DNA of 64,000 bases from Magnetospira sp. QH-2 (GCF_000968135.1 NZ_FO538765.1:2926001-2990000), one strand, 5' to 3'. Shown: positions 9,899-19,388, numbered from the stretch's first letter. Translations and numbers: made by a program. The notes: generated from the letters alone by a model not told the origin.

Positions 9899-10780
9899 AT
9901 GAGTGTCCGGCGGACCGACCTGCCTTTGGATCGCGACGGCATTGGCAAATTCCTGCCCTGGCTGATTGCCTTCATGGTTTTTCTGGCCGCCTTGACCCTG
10001 GCCGGCGCCCTGACCATGGAACGCCTGGCCGCGCGCTGGGACCAGGGTGTGGAAGCCACGCTAACCATTCAGATTCCAGCCTCGGACAAGGTCGCCGAGA
10101 CCAACCGCCGGGTGGATACCATCCGCCGCATGCTCAATGAAATTCCCGATGTCACGCAGGTTCAGGTGCTCGATCCGCGCAGCCTTCGGGAGCTTTTGGC
10201 TCCCTGGCTGGGGCCGCCGGAAACTCTGGGGGATCTACCGCTGCCCCGGTTGATCGATGTCCATCTGTCCGAGGATGCCGATCTGAAGGTCGAAGATCTG
10301 GCTGTCGGTGTTGCCGAAAAAATCCCCGGCGCGACGGTGGATGACCATCAAGTATGGCTGAATCGCCTGATTGGCCTGATGCGGACGGCCGAGGGCGTGG
10401 CCACGTCGGTGGTGATTTTGATTGGCCTGGCCATGGTGGCCACCATCGTTTTCGCCACCCGCACCGGGCTGGCCATTCATCAAGACGTGATCGAAGTCCT
10501 GCACCTGACCGGCGCGCAAGACAACTATATTGCCCGCCAATTCGGCGAACGGTCCTTGATGCTGGGCCTCAAAGGGGGGCTGATCGGATTGCTGCTGGCC
10601 GGTCCAACGCTATGGGCCCTGGGCACCTTTGCCGAGCACCTGGGCGCCGAAATGCTGCCGGAAATGACCCTGTCCACCGGCGATCTGGTGGTGTTGGGAT
10701 GCCTGCCCGTCCTGTCCGGCCTGACAGCCATGCTGACCGCCCATCGCACGGTCCTGTCCACCCTGCGCCGCATGTTCTGA
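9899..10780 (+). CDS. ftsX: Cell division protein FtsX
   Basis: Permease-like partner of FtsE: one N-terminal membrane segment ([20 protein letters not shown]), a periplasmic domain with [11 protein letters not shown], and three C-terminal membrane segments ([56 protein letters not shown]). [23 protein letters not shown] is the conserved FtsX cytoplasmic loop. Length (293 residues) and topology fit the family. Confidence 0.93.
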   Translation: MSVRRTDLPLDRDGIGKFLPWLIAFMVFLAALTLAGALTMERLAARWDQGVEATLTIQIPASDKVAETNRRVDTIRRMLNEIPDVTQVQVLDPRSLRELLAPWLGPPETLGDLPLPRLIDVHLSEDADLKVEDLAVGVAEKIPGATVDDHQVWLNRLIGLMRTAEGVATSVVILIGLAMVATIVFATRTGLAIHQDVIEVLHLTGAQDNYIARQFGERSLMLGLKGGLIGLLLAGPTLWALGTFAEHLGAEMLPEMTLSTGDLVVLGCLPVLSGLTAMLTAHRTVLSTLRRMF

Positions 10781-10787
10781 GGCGCCC

Positions 10788-11432
10788 ATGAAACGCTCCT
10801 CCTACCCTCGCAAACCGGACAAGGGTGGCCTCAAGGGGCTGTTCATGGTCGCCTTGATGTTTCTGATTCCTTGGAGCGGCGGCCTATTCTGGTTCACCGG
10901 ACAATTGCCCCAATCGGCGGAAAGACCCGATGAGAAAACCGATGCCATCGTCGTCCTGACCGGCGGCAGCGGTCGCTTGGATACCGGACTGGACCTTCTG
11001 GCCTCCGGACAAGCCGTCAAGCTGTTCGTTTCCGGGGTCTATCAAGGCGTGGATGTACGGCAATTGTTGAGTCTATCGCAACGCAGCCCGCAATCTCTGA
11101 CCTGCTGTATCGAATTGGGCTATGGCGCCCGCGACACCATCGGCAATGCGCGCGAAACCGCCCAATGGGCAAAAGAGAACAATATCGGCTCTTTGCGGCT
11201 GGTGACCGCCAGCTACCATATGCCCCGTACGTTGCTGGAATTTCGCCATACCTTGCCCGGACGAACCCTGATCGCCCATGCGGTGTTTCCCGATCAGGTC
11301 AAACAGGACCGGTGGTGGATGTGGCCCGGAACCACCCGCTTGATCATCGGCGAGTACAACAAGTATCTTCTCGCCCGCCTGCGCCTGTTTTTGGAAAACT
11401 TGGCCGACCAACCCGCGGATGCCGTCTCATGA
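10788..11432 (+). CDS. YdcF/SanA-like DUF218 protein
   Basis: A membrane-anchored protein with an N-terminal hydrophobic segment (LKGLFMVALMFLIPWSGGLFWF) and a DUF218 Rossmann-like domain: DAIVVLTGGSGRLDTGLDLL, KLFVSGVYQGVD, ARDTIGNARETAQWAKE and LVTASYHMPRTLLEF. The TGGxxR and TSxxHMPR elements are the family hallmarks. Relatives include E. coli YdcF, SanA and ElyC, linked to envelope integrity. The biochemical activity is unsettled. It lies in the ftsEX operon and its stop overlaps the start of plsC. Confidence 0.85.
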   Translation: MKRSSYPRKPDKGGLKGLFMVALMFLIPWSGGLFWFTGQLPQSAERPDEKTDAIVVLTGGSGRLDTGLDLLASGQAVKLFVSGVYQGVDVRQLLSLSQRSPQSLTCCIELGYGARDTIGNARETAQWAKENNIGSLRLVTASYHMPRTLLEFRHTLPGRTLIAHAVFPDQVKQDRWWMWPGTTRLIIGEYNKYLLARLRLFLENLADQPADAVS

Positions 11433-12184
11433 TGTTTTTGCGATCCTTGCTGTTCAATATCTATTTCGTCATCGGACAGGCGTTCTTCGTCTTTGCCATG
11501 TTCCTGTCCATTCCCTTTCCGCAGCCGGTCATCCAATGGATCGTCAAGCGTTGGGCTGGGTCCTTGCACCTTGCCATGCATTGGATCGCCGGGATCAAAT
11601 TCGAGGTGCGGGGCAAGGAGCATATCCCCGAGGGTGCCTGCGTGATCGCCGGAAAGCATCAATCAGCCTGGGACACCTTTGCATTTTACCTGTTCCTTTA
11701 TGACCCCAATTATGTGCTCAAGATCGAGCTGACCCGCATTCCCATGTGGGGAAGCTGCTCCAAGAAAGCCGGAGCCATCGCGGTGGACCGGGAGGCTGGC
11801 GCCTCGGCCCTTAAAATGCTGGTTCGGGAGGTCAAGGACCGCATGACCAAAGGCCGCCAGGTGATCATCTTTCCCGAAGGCACCCGAACCGCGCCCGGCA
11901 CCCGTCTGCCCTATCACCCGGGTATTGCCGCTGTGTATGGCGCCATCGAACAGCCGGTGATTCCGGTGGCCATCAACTCCGGCCTGTTTTGGGGACGACG
12001 CACCTTTCTGCGCTATCCGGGAACCATAACCATGGAAATCCTGCCGCCCATGCCCAAGGGGCTGAAGCGCCGGGAATTCATGGCTGAATTGGAGCAGCGC
12101 ATCGAGACCGCCACCGACCGGTTGATGGTCGAATCCGGACGCCCGCTGCCTGTGGATAACGGTGGGGAGCAATCGGCGGCCTGA
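11429..12184 (+). CDS. plsC: 1-acyl-sn-glycerol-3-phosphate acyltransferase
   Basis: Makes phosphatidic acid from lysophosphatidic acid at the inner membrane. An N-terminal membrane helix is followed by the PlsC motifs: the HQSAWDTF catalytic HxxxxD, the IPMWGSCSKKAGAIAVDR block II region, the FPEGTRTAPG motif III and VIPVAINSGLFW motif IV. The chosen ATG 11429 overlaps the preceding stop (ATGA). The order ftsE-ftsX-YdcF-plsC is common in alphaproteobacteria. Confidence 0.93.
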   Translation: MMFLRSLLFNIYFVIGQAFFVFAMFLSIPFPQPVIQWIVKRWAGSLHLAMHWIAGIKFEVRGKEHIPEGACVIAGKHQSAWDTFAFYLFLYDPNYVLKIELTRIPMWGSCSKKAGAIAVDREAGASALKMLVREVKDRMTKGRQVIIFPEGTRTAPGTRLPYHPGIAAVYGAIEQPVIPVAINSGLFWGRRTFLRYPGTITMEILPPMPKGLKRREFMAELEQRIETATDRLMVESGRPLPVDNGGEQSAA

Positions 12185-12420
12185 CCTGTGAATCATGGGG
12201 ACGAATGCCGCCTCTTCCATGAATCCAGAGGCTTGAGCCCCCAAGGGTCTCGGGAGAATTCTGTTGAAACATAATAAGAACATCTCCCTTGACCCCAAGG
12301 CGCCCGAGGCATAGCCTCTAAGACAGGTCCGGGCTGGGAAATCAGCGAATTAATACGAATTCGCAATCATTTTCTGCCCCATTGGAATCAGATCGTCAAA
12401 AACCACGGATCCGCCTTCGT

Positions 12421-15400
12421 ATGACCACAGACCCGACCATCGCGCCGATTTCCCGGCAAATCTGGGACATGAAGTATCGTCTGAAGGATGGCGAGGGCCA
12501 GCCTGTGGATAAAACCATTGGCGATAGTTGGGCACGCATCGCTCGCGCTGTGGCTTCGGTGGAGGAGGAGCCCGACCTCTGGGAAGCGCGATTCCTCGAA
12601 ATCCTGGAAGACTTCAAATTCCTGCCCGCCGGTCGGATTGTTGCCGGAGCAGGCAGTGCCCGGCAGGTGACCCTGTTCAACTGCTTTGTCATGGGCACCA
12701 TTCCCGATGACATGTCGGGGATTTTCGAAAGCCTGCGCGAGGCCGCCCTGACCATGCAGCAAGGCGGTGGAATCGGCTATGATTTCTCTTCCCTGCGCCC
12801 CAAGGGCGCCCTGGTCAAAGGCGTCGGCGCCGATGCCTCGGGCCCATTGTCGTTTATGGATGTATGGGACGCCATGTGCCGAACCATCATGAGCGCCGGC
12901 TCCCGGCGTGGCGCCATGATGGCCACCCTGCGCTGCGACCATCCGGACATCGAGGCCTTCATCGAGGCCAAGCGCGAAGCTGGGCGGCTGCGCATGTTCA
13001 ATCTATCGGTCCTGGTCACCGACGCTTTCATGGCAGCGGTGCGCGACAAGGCCGATTGGGACCTGAAGTTCAACGACAGGGTCTATAAGACCCTGCCCGC
13101 CGCCGAGCTGTGGGACAAGATCATGCGGGCCACCTACGACTACGCCGAGCCCGGCGTGATCTTCATCGACCGTATCAACCGGCTCAACAACCTGTCCTAT
13201 TGCGAATCCATCCAGGCGACCAATCCTTGCGTGACGGGAGACACCTGGGTTCATACCGACCAAGGGCCAAGACAGGTATCCGAACTGATCGGCAGGCCTT
13301 TCAAGGCCTTGATCGACGGGAGTCCCCATGCCTCCGGCCCGGAAGGTTTCTTCCCCACCGGCCGCAAGAAAACCCTGTCCCTTCAGACAAGCCAAGGCTA
13401 TCGCCTGCGCCTGACCCCGGACCATCTGGTTCGACGGGTGACGAAGCTTACCCGATGGCGCCGCGACGTCGAATGGACCAAGGCGGGCGACCTCGCGCCG
13501 GGCGACAGGGTGCTGCTCCACGATCATGGTGATTGTTTGGAATGGCCCGGCCAGCGAAGCGAGGAAGAGGGCTACCTGATCGGTTTGCTGATCGGGGATG
13601 GGACCCTGAAATCGGACAAGGCGGTTCTATCCTGCTGGCCCGGGGCGATGGCCTGCAATGGCAGCCATGAACGGCCCGGCGTGCTTGAGGTCATGACCCG
13701 TGCGGAAGCCGCCGCCCGAACCCTGCCTCATCGATCGGATTTCAAGGGATGGGTCGCTGTTCCGGGGCGGGGCGAATACCGCCTGGCCACCGGATCTCTC
13801 AAAAAAATGGCCCGGGATCTGGGTATGGCACCGGGCCACAAAGGCATCACTCCGGAAATCGAACGGGAATCATCAGCCTTCCAGGTGGGATTGCTCAGGG
13901 GATTGTTTGACGCCGACGGCTCGGTTCAAGGCGCCCAGCAAAAAGGTGTCAGCCTTCGTCTGGCGCAGAGCGACCTGAACACACTGGAGGCCGCGCAACG
14001 CATGCTGCTGCGCCTGGGCATTGTCTCCACCCTGTATCGCAACCGCCGCCCCGCCGAAAGCCGCCCCCTTCCCGACGGAAAGGGCGGTCAGGCCCTGTAT
14101 GCTTGTAAAGCCTGTCACGAACTGGTGATCGCCAAATCAAACATGCTGCGCTACCGGGACCGGATTGGGTTTGGAGATACCGACAAAAGCCGCCGTCTGG
14201 ACCAGGCGCTTTCCGGATATAAACGCGCTCTCAATAAAGAGTCTTTTATCGTGGACGTCCAATCGGTCGATGCCAGCCCGACCGTCGATGTTTTCGATGT
14301 ACAGGTCCCCGGGATCAACGCATTCGACGGCAACGGCCTCTATATTCATAACTGCGGGGAGCAACCCCTCCCCCCCTATGGGGCCTGTCTGCTGGGCTCC
14401 ATCAATCTTGCCCGCTTCGTCACAGATCCGTTCGAGGATGCCGCGACTCTGGACCTGGAGGGCCTGGAGCGGACCGTGCGCACCGCGGTGCGGTTCCTGG
14501 ATAACGTCATCGATCTGTCCGGCTTCCCGTTGGACCAACAGCTTGAAGAGGCCAAAACCAAGCGCCGCATCGGCCTTGGCGTGACCGGGCTGGCCGATGC
14601 CTTGATCCTCTGCCGGGCCCGGTACGGGGGTAAGCGGGCGGTGGAACTGGTGGGATCTTGGATGGCGACCATCGAACGCACCGCCTATCTGGCCTCTAGC
14701 GAGATCTCCTGGGAGAAGGGTTCCTTCCCCCTGTTCGACGCCGAGGCCTATCTCAACGGCGGCACGGTCAAACACCTGGATGCCGAGGTCCGCCAGGCTA
14801 TCGCCGACAAGGGCATCCGCAACGCCTTGCTGACCTCCATCGCCCCCACCGGCACCATTTCTTTGTTCGCCGACAACGTGTCTTCGGGGTTGGAGCCGGT
14901 GTTTTCCTTTTCCTATTCCCGCAATGTGCTGATGCCGGATGGGACGAGGCGCGAGGAAGAAGTCAGCGACCATGCCTATCGTCTCTATCGACGGCTGAAG
15001 GGCGACGGCCCGCTGCCCGATTACTTCGTCGATTCCCAGGCGCTCAGCCCGTCGGAACATCTGGTCATGCAGTCGGCGGTGCAAAAGCATGTGGACTCGT
15101 CCATCTCCAAGACCATCAACGTGCCCGAGGATATGGACTTCGACGACTTCAAGGACGTCTACCGGCAGGCCTATGACCTGGGCTGCAAGGGCTGCACCAC
15201 CTATCGCCCCAACGACGTGACAGGGGCGGTCTTGCTGGCTAAACCGACCAAAAAAGAAATCACCAAAGTTCAGGACAACGATCAACCGGAGTTGCCCTTC
15301 GAGCGCCCCGCCGCCCGGGTCCGCACCAAAGCCGACAGCGGCGACCAGGGGGCCAAGGTGCATCAGATGTTCAAGCCCCTGGACCGCCCCGAGGCCCTGC

Positions 15401-15954
15401 CCGGCGCCACTTACAAACTGCGCTGGCCGGAGAGCGACCATGCCATCTATGTCACCCTCAACGACTTGATCGACGACACCGGTCGCCGACGGCCGTTCGA
15501 GGTCTTCATCAATTCCAAGGATACCGAGCATTACGCCTGGACCGTTGGCCTGACCCGCATGATCTCGGCGGTGTTCCGCCGTGGTGGTGATGTGAGCTTC
15601 GTGGTCGAGGAATTGAAAAACGTGTTCGATCCGCGCGGCGGCCATTGGATGGGCGGGCGCTATATCCCCTCCCTGCTGGCGGCCATGGGCGAGGTCATCG
15701 AACAGCATATGATCGCCATTGGCTTTATCACGCAGACGGATGGACTCTCCCCCGATGATCAGGCCAAGCCGGAGGTGGTGATGCTCACCGGCACCGGCGA
15801 TCCGCGCGCCTCGACCACGGACCGTCCCGTCGACCATGGCGATGCGGCTCCCAAGATCCGCGCCCGTCATTGCCCCAAATGCCAACAGCCGAGCCTGATC
15901 AAACAGGAAGGCTGTGATACCTGCACCTCTTGCGGATATTCAAAGTGTGGCTAA
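12421..15954 (+). CDS. nrdJ: Adenosylcobalamin-dependent (class II) ribonucleotide reductase with an intein
   Basis: Reduces ribonucleotides to deoxyribonucleotides using a B12-derived thiyl radical, independent of oxygen. The 1177-codon precursor shows FNCFVMGTIPDDMSGIF (redox cysteine), MQQGGGIGYDFSSLRP and GSRRGAMMATL. The catalytic NPC-GEQPLPPYGACLLGS motif is split by an intein. VRFLDNVIDLS, TGTISLFADNVSSGLEPVFS, CTTYRPN and a C-terminal zinc ribbon (CPKCQQP...CDTCTSCG) follow. After splicing the enzyme would have about 802 residues. ATG 12421 is chosen because the frame before it starts with TTG and looks non-coding. modA follows after 9 bp. Confidence 0.95.
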   Translation: MTTDPTIAPISRQIWDMKYRLKDGEGQPVDKTIGDSWARIARAVASVEEEPDLWEARFLEILEDFKFLPAGRIVAGAGSARQVTLFNCFVMGTIPDDMSGIFESLREAALTMQQGGGIGYDFSSLRPKGALVKGVGADASGPLSFMDVWDAMCRTIMSAGSRRGAMMATLRCDHPDIEAFIEAKREAGRLRMFNLSVLVTDAFMAAVRDKADWDLKFNDRVYKTLPAAELWDKIMRATYDYAEPGVIFIDRINRLNNLSYCESIQATNPCVTGDTWVHTDQGPRQVSELIGRPFKALIDGSPHASGPEGFFPTGRKKTLSLQTSQGYRLRLTPDHLVRRVTKLTRWRRDVEWTKAGDLAPGDRVLLHDHGDCLEWPGQRSEEEGYLIGLLIGDGTLKSDKAVLSCWPGAMACNGSHERPGVLEVMTRAEAAARTLPHRSDFKGWVAVPGRGEYRLATGSLKKMARDLGMAPGHKGITPEIERESSAFQVGLLRGLFDADGSVQGAQQKGVSLRLAQSDLNTLEAAQRMLLRLGIVSTLYRNRRPAESRPLPDGKGGQALYACKACHELVIAKSNMLRYRDRIGFGDTDKSRRLDQALSGYKRALNKESFIVDVQSVDASPTVDVFDVQVPGINAFDGNGLYIHNCGEQPLPPYGACLLGSINLARFVTDPFEDAATLDLEGLERTVRTAVRFLDNVIDLSGFPLDQQLEEAKTKRRIGLGVTGLADALILCRARYGGKRAVELVGSWMATIERTAYLASSEISWEKGSFPLFDAEAYLNGGTVKHLDAEVRQAIADKGIRNALLTSIAPTGTISLFADNVSSGLEPVFSFSYSRNVLMPDGTRREEEVSDHAYRLYRRLKGDGPLPDYFVDSQALSPSEHLVMQSAVQKHVDSSISKTINVPEDMDFDDFKDVYRQAYDLGCKGCTTYRPNDVTGAVLLAKPTKKEITKVQDNDQPELPFERPAARVRTKADSGDQGAKVHQMFKPLDRPEALPGATYKLRWPESDHAIYVTLNDLIDDTGRRRPFEVFINSKDTEHYAWTVGLTRMISAVFRRGGDVSFVVEELKNVFDPRGGHWMGGRYIPSLLAAMGEVIEQHMIAIGFITQTDGLSPDDQAKPEVVMLTGTGDPRASTTDRPVDHGDAAPKIRARHCPKCQQPSLIKQEGCDTCTSCGYSKCG
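13228..14352 (+). other. In-frame intein with LAGLIDADG homing endonuclease inside nrdJ
   Basis: A 375-residue insertion bounded by the N-terminal Cys of CVTGDTWV and the C-terminal VDVFDVQVPGINAFDGNGLYIHN, followed by the extein Cys of CGEQ. Block A (CVTGDTWV), block B (LRLTPDHLVRR), the two dodecapeptide endonuclease motifs (EEGYLIGLLIGDG and QVGLLRGLFDADG), block F and the terminal HN are visible, so both splicing and homing functions may be intact. The penultimate His and terminal Asn needed for splicing are present. The insertion sits exactly before the thiyl-radical cysteine, so the unspliced enzyme must be inactive. Confidence 0.93.
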
Positions 15955-15963
15955 ATTCTCCGC

Positions 15964-16716
15964 ATGACCTTTCGAATTGCCCTGCCCGCCTTGCTTCTCT
16001 GTTCCATTCTGACCGGACAGACGGCCTTCGCGGGTAACACCACCATCGCCGTGGCCGCCAATTTCACGGCCACGGCCAAGGATCTTGCCGAGGCCTTTAA
16101 AGAAGAAACCGGACATCGGGCGTTGTTGGCCTTCGGCTCCACTGGCAAGCTCTATGCCCAGATCGCCAACGGGGCACCGTTTGAAGCCTTTTTGGCCGCT
16201 GATTCCGACAGACCTCGGCGGGTCGAAGAGGATGATCTCGCCGTTGCCGGATCCCGCTTCACCTATGCCAAGGGAAAGATCGCGCTCTATAGCCGGGACC
16301 CCGGGTTGGTCGATGACCTTGGCCAAATTCTGAAAACCCCCGACCGGTTCCGCAAACTCGCCATCGCCAATCCGAAGACCGCGCCCTATGGCAGGGCCGC
16401 CGTGGAAACCCTGCGCAAGCTGCTTGTCTATGAGTTTCTGGAAAGCAAGCTTGTGCGTGGCGACAATATCGCTCAGACCCACCAGTTCGTGGCCACGGGG
16501 AATGCCGCGCTGGGGTTTGTCGCGCTGGCCCAGGTGACCAGAAAAGACCGTGGGTCCAAATGGATCGTGCCGGAAGATCTCTACAGCCCCATCCGCCAGG
16601 ACGCGGTTTTGCTGAAAACAGGTGAAACGAGCGAAGCCGCCAGGGCGTTCATCGCCTTCCTCAAAGAAGACAAGGCGCGGGCGATCATTTCCGGCTACGG
16701 CTACGGTCTCGACTGA
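15964..16716 (+). CDS. modA: Molybdate ABC transporter substrate-binding protein
   Basis: Periplasmic oxyanion-binding protein. A signal peptide (LPALLLCSILTGQTAFA) precedes TTIAVAANFTATAKDLAEAF, GHRALLAFGSTGKLYAQI and GAPFEAFLAADSDRP, which carry the oxyanion-contact serine loops of ModA. NPKTAPYGRAAVETL and SEAARAFIAFLKEDKARAIISGYGYG end the protein. No modB/modC genes adjoin it. It may be cotranscribed with nrdJ, an unusual pairing. A bidirectional hairpin follows. Confidence 0.9.
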   Translation: MTFRIALPALLLCSILTGQTAFAGNTTIAVAANFTATAKDLAEAFKEETGHRALLAFGSTGKLYAQIANGAPFEAFLAADSDRPRRVEEDDLAVAGSRFTYAKGKIALYSRDPGLVDDLGQILKTPDRFRKLAIANPKTAPYGRAAVETLRKLLVYEFLESKLVRGDNIAQTHQFVATGNAALGFVALAQVTRKDRGSKWIVPEDLYSPIRQDAVLLKTGETSEAARAFIAFLKEDKARAIISGYGYGLD

Positions 16717-16718
16717 GT

Positions 16719-16764
16719 CGCGTCTGTCCAACGGGTCCGATTGGACCCGACACGCGCGAAAGGT
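16719..16764. terminator. Repeat-derived hairpin between convergent genes
   Basis: The arms CGCGTCTGTCCAACGGGTCC and GGACCCGACACGCG pair with small bulges. The element lies between the 3' ends of modA and the convergent small gene. Related sequence recurs at 39.27 and 45.66 kb, so this is a repeated intergenic element probably serving as a bidirectional terminator. Confidence 0.6.
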
Positions 16765-16765
16765 T

Positions 16766-17008
16766 TTAGTCATGCAGATGGAAGGTTTCTTCCATGCGCT
16801 CCATGGTCATGTCCAACTCGGCGGCATGCGCACATTCATGTTTCAAGATGCAGGCCCGCACGGTGTCCATGTAGCCCAGAGCCTTTTCCACTTCACCTGA
16901 AAACAGCGCTTTGGTACTTGCTTGAAGTCTCGCCGAACAAGCACAGACGTGATCGTGTTCCATTGCCATATCCATCATCTCGCAAATCCATTTCTCATAC
17001 TTGGGCAT
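16766..17008 (-). CDS. Small Cys/His/Met-rich protein, unknown
   Basis: An 80-residue frame with codon usage like a real gene: MPKYEKWICEMMDMAMEHDH, then CACSARLQASTKALFSGEVEKALGYMDTVRACILKHECAHAAEL and a C-terminal HLHD. Four cysteines, several His and many Met suggest metal or redox chemistry in a helical protein, but I recognise no family. The upstream 130 bp are AT-rich compared with the surroundings and could hold its promoter. No partner gene is evident. Confidence 0.6.
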   Translation of the reverse strand: MPKYEKWICEMMDMAMEHDHVCACSARLQASTKALFSGEVEKALGYMDTVRACILKHECAHAAELDMTMERMEETFHLHD

Positions 17009-17144
17009 TACCCCATTCGTATATTATTCTTTTAGATATCAGAGACTAAGGCATATAATTTGACTTATTTTAATTTATTGCTCAAGCGAAATAAAGCCGC
17101 GTTTAGCCACCCGGACCAACGCCTTGAATTCAATATTGAAACGA

Positions 17145-17570
17145 TTAGTCTGAAAAGGGCGACCAGCCCTCGGGCGCCATTTCGAAGCCTTCGAAGCGGA
17201 AAGCCGGAGCCACCATACAGCCGACCAGGGTCCAATCCCCTAAGCTGCGCGCCGACTGCCAGGCCCCGACGGGAACCACCGCCTGGGGTCTCTGTCCGGC
17301 CCCTAAGTCGGTTCCCAGAATGTGGTCGGTGGTCGGGCCGCCATCTTCGGAAATGGACAACGTCAGCGGTGCCCCGCCATGAAAGGTCCAGACTTCGGCT
17401 GCATCCACTCGATGCCAGTGGGAGCGCTCCCCTTCGGCCAGCAAAAAATAAATGCAGGTCAGCGCGCCACGACCACCATCTGGATCCGGATCACGGAAAA
17501 TCTCGCGGAAATGACCGCCCTCGGGATGGGGCTGCAAGCCCAAATGGGTGATGACCTCGTTTGCCGTCAT
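17145..17570 (-). CDS. DUF985 cupin-fold protein
   Basis: Begins MTANEVITHLGLQPHPEGGHFREIF and contains SHWHRVDAAEVWTFHGGAPLTL, LGAGQRPQAVVPVGAWQSA and WTLVGCMVAPAFRFEGFEM. These are the cupin motifs of the DUF985 family (E. coli/yeast YML079-like). The ligand and activity are unknown. ATG 17570 overlaps the stop of the glutathione S-transferase gene (ATGA), so the two are translationally coupled. Confidence 0.88.
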   Translation of the reverse strand: MTANEVITHLGLQPHPEGGHFREIFRDPDPDGGRGALTCIYFLLAEGERSHWHRVDAAEVWTFHGGAPLTLSISEDGGPTTDHILGTDLGAGQRPQAVVPVGAWQSARSLGDWTLVGCMVAPAFRFEGFEMAPEGWSPFSD

Positions 17571-18175
17571 GAGGCCGGATGGGCCGAGGCGGTCATGGAG
17601 TGCCGGGCGGCAAAGGTCTCGTTCCAGGCGGCCAGGCCCGGTCGTCCCGCCCGCCATTGCAGATCGGCAAACCGCAGGTCCAGGTAGCCCAAAGCACAGC
17701 CAATAGCCAGATGGCCGATGGTCGGATCCTGCCCCAATTCATCGACCTCTTTTTCCAACAAATCCAAAGCAGCGGTGACCTTGGCCGTTTGTGCGTCCTG
17801 GGCATCGGCCGATTGCAGGTGTTCCGGGCGCAGCAATTCCACCCGCATGGTCAAGGCCGCGTCCATGACCCCATCGCCCAGGGCCTGCCGTCGAAGGGCC
17901 GTCCAACGGGCCCCACCGGACGGCGGAAACAAGGGAATGCCGTCGTGCAGGTTGTCCAGGTATTCGCAGATCACCGGGGAATCATAGAGCACTTCGCCGC
18001 CGTCCAGTTCCAACGCCGGAATTTTGGCCAGCGGATTGACCGCCTCGTAGCCGTTCCCCGTCTGAAAAACCTGGGTCGGGACGATTTCCAACCGCTCGAA
18101 CAGACCGCATTCGTGAGCGGTGGCCACCACCTTGCGGACATAAGGAGAGGTGGCGGAAAAAAATAGGCGCATCAT
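17567..18175 (-). CDS. Glutathione S-transferase family protein
   Basis: A thioredoxin-like N-terminal domain (MRLFFSATSPYVRKVVATAHE, with the SPYVRKV start typical of bacterial GSTs; NPLAKIPALELDGGEVLYDSPVICEYL carries the cis-Pro and the ES/DS glutathione contact) is followed by an all-helical domain. The 202-residue length is normal. Its start overlaps the gloB stop by one base, so gloB-GST-DUF985 form an operon, with both enzymes glutathione-linked. Confidence 0.9.
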   Translation of the reverse strand: MMRLFFSATSPYVRKVVATAHECGLFERLEIVPTQVFQTGNGYEAVNPLAKIPALELDGGEVLYDSPVICEYLDNLHDGIPLFPPSGGARWTALRRQALGDGVMDAALTMRVELLRPEHLQSADAQDAQTAKVTAALDLLEKEVDELGQDPTIGHLAIGCALGYLDLRFADLQWRAGRPGLAAWNETFAARHSMTASAHPAS

Positions 18176-18945
18176 CAAAAAGCATCCTTGCGTCGACGGA
18201 CCTCGGCAAATACCGAGGCCGGGTCCAGTCCGGTCATGCCCAGAGCCATCTGCAGGTCCGGCTGGTCGGGGCGGAGAAAGGGGTTGCAGCGTTTTTCGAT
18301 CGCCATGCTCGAAGGCACAGTAGATTGTCCGTTCTCCCGTTGGCGCTTCACTTCGGCAGCGCAGAGCTGCAGATCCTGGTTGGCCGGGTCAACGCTCAAG
18401 GCGAAGTCGGCATTGTCGTTGGTATATTCATGAGCGCAATAGACCTGGGTGGAATCGGGCAAGGCGCGCAGCTTCTCCAGCGACGCCCACATTTGTTGCG
18501 GCGTGCCTTCGAACAACCGCCCGCAGCCGAGACTGAACAGGGTATCGCCACAGAAAAGCGCCTCGGCCTCAGCGAACCAGAAGGCGATATGACCCATGGT
18601 ATGGCCGGGTACGTCGAGGACCTGGGCGGTGAGATTTCCCAAGGCGAAGAGATCGCCTTCCTTCAGACCCAGATCCAGGCCCGGGATGCGGTCCGTATCG
18701 CTCGCGGCGCCGACGATCTGACACCGGGTGACCATCTTCAGGTCCTCGTTGCCGCCCACGTGGTCCCGGTGATGGTGGGTACAAAGGATATAATCCAACG
18801 TCCAGTCGCGCTCATTGAGCACCGACAGCACCGGCTGCGCCATGGCCGGATCGACCACCGCCGTCTTGCCGCTATCGTTATCATGCAGCAGATAGATATA
18901 GTTGTCGGTCAGGGCGGGAATCTGAATGATTTCCATGCCGGGCAT
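18175..18945 (-). CDS. gloB: Hydroxyacylglutathione hydrolase (glyoxalase II)
   Basis: Metallo-beta-lactamase fold enzyme that hydrolyses S-lactoylglutathione in methylglyoxal detoxification. It carries THHHRDHVGGN (the THxHxDH metal motif), DVPGHTMGHIAFW, FCGDTLFSLGCGRLFEGTPQQMW and YCAHEYTNDNADFAL, and ends with the glyoxalase II C-terminal domain. ATG 18945 sits 9 nt after a GGAGG. The longer open frame upstream is not supported. Confidence 0.95.
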   Translation of the reverse strand: MPGMEIIQIPALTDNYIYLLHDNDSGKTAVVDPAMAQPVLSVLNERDWTLDYILCTHHHRDHVGGNEDLKMVTRCQIVGAASDTDRIPGLDLGLKEGDLFALGNLTAQVLDVPGHTMGHIAFWFAEAEALFCGDTLFSLGCGRLFEGTPQQMWASLEKLRALPDSTQVYCAHEYTNDNADFALSVDPANQDLQLCAAEVKRQRENGQSTVPSSMAIEKRCNPFLRPDQPDLQMALGMTGLDPASVFAEVRRRKDAF

Positions 18946-19070
18946 GGGGGAACGCCTCCGTTGATTTTTATGAACGCCGGATTCTAGGCGCGACAGGGGC
19001 CTGGCGGCAAGGGACGATTGGCCTGAGCGATACTTTTTACCCGCCAAGGGATCGGCGCGGTTGATCGTCA

Positions 19071-19388
19071 TCACCCCTCGACCTCGCCTGACAGGCGTAG
19101 GCCTTCGATTTTCCGCGCTGTTTGTCCCGACGACAGATCCATCGTCCCCTGAAAGGTGTTCTTGTACCATTGGTCCACTTTCGGGCGGATCTTGTTGTTG
19201 GCCGGGTGGCCGCTCTGGAAATAGCCTGGCGAGGTCTGGGCCATCAGGACCTGGGTGGCCGACCAGTCCTCCACCGGAATGGTGTCGACGATCCGGTCCG
19301 CCTCGGCCTGGGCTGTCACCGGGTGGCTTTGGAAATCACGCTTGTCGTCTTCTTCCGAGCCCGTCGGCTTGGGGTCCTTACCGTTCAT
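19071..19388 (-). pseudogene. Truncated module-2 fragment of the polymorphic-toxin family
   Basis: A 105-residue frame: MNGKDPKPTGSEEDDKRDFQ, then HPVTAQAEADRIVDTIPVEDW, SATQVLMAQTSPGYFQSGHP and VDQWYKNTFQGTMDLSSGQT. The same segment recurs at 60.6-60.95 kb in a larger toxin gene. Here it stops soon after that shared part, with no toxin tip, directly next to gloB. About 40 bp upstream is a TAATTAGTGGAGTGTCA boundary motif. I read it as a left-over N-terminal cassette, although it could still be translated. Confidence 0.65.

Noticed and set aside
12185..12420. Cobalamin riboswitch upstream of nrdJ
   Set aside because: I looked for a B12-box-like GCCACTG stretch and a matching fold and saw none; the region shows only weak hairpins.
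14137..15885. A 582-codon minus-strand open frame opposite nrdJ
   Set aside because: Fully antisense to recognised ribonucleotide reductase motifs, with no start signal or family resemblance.
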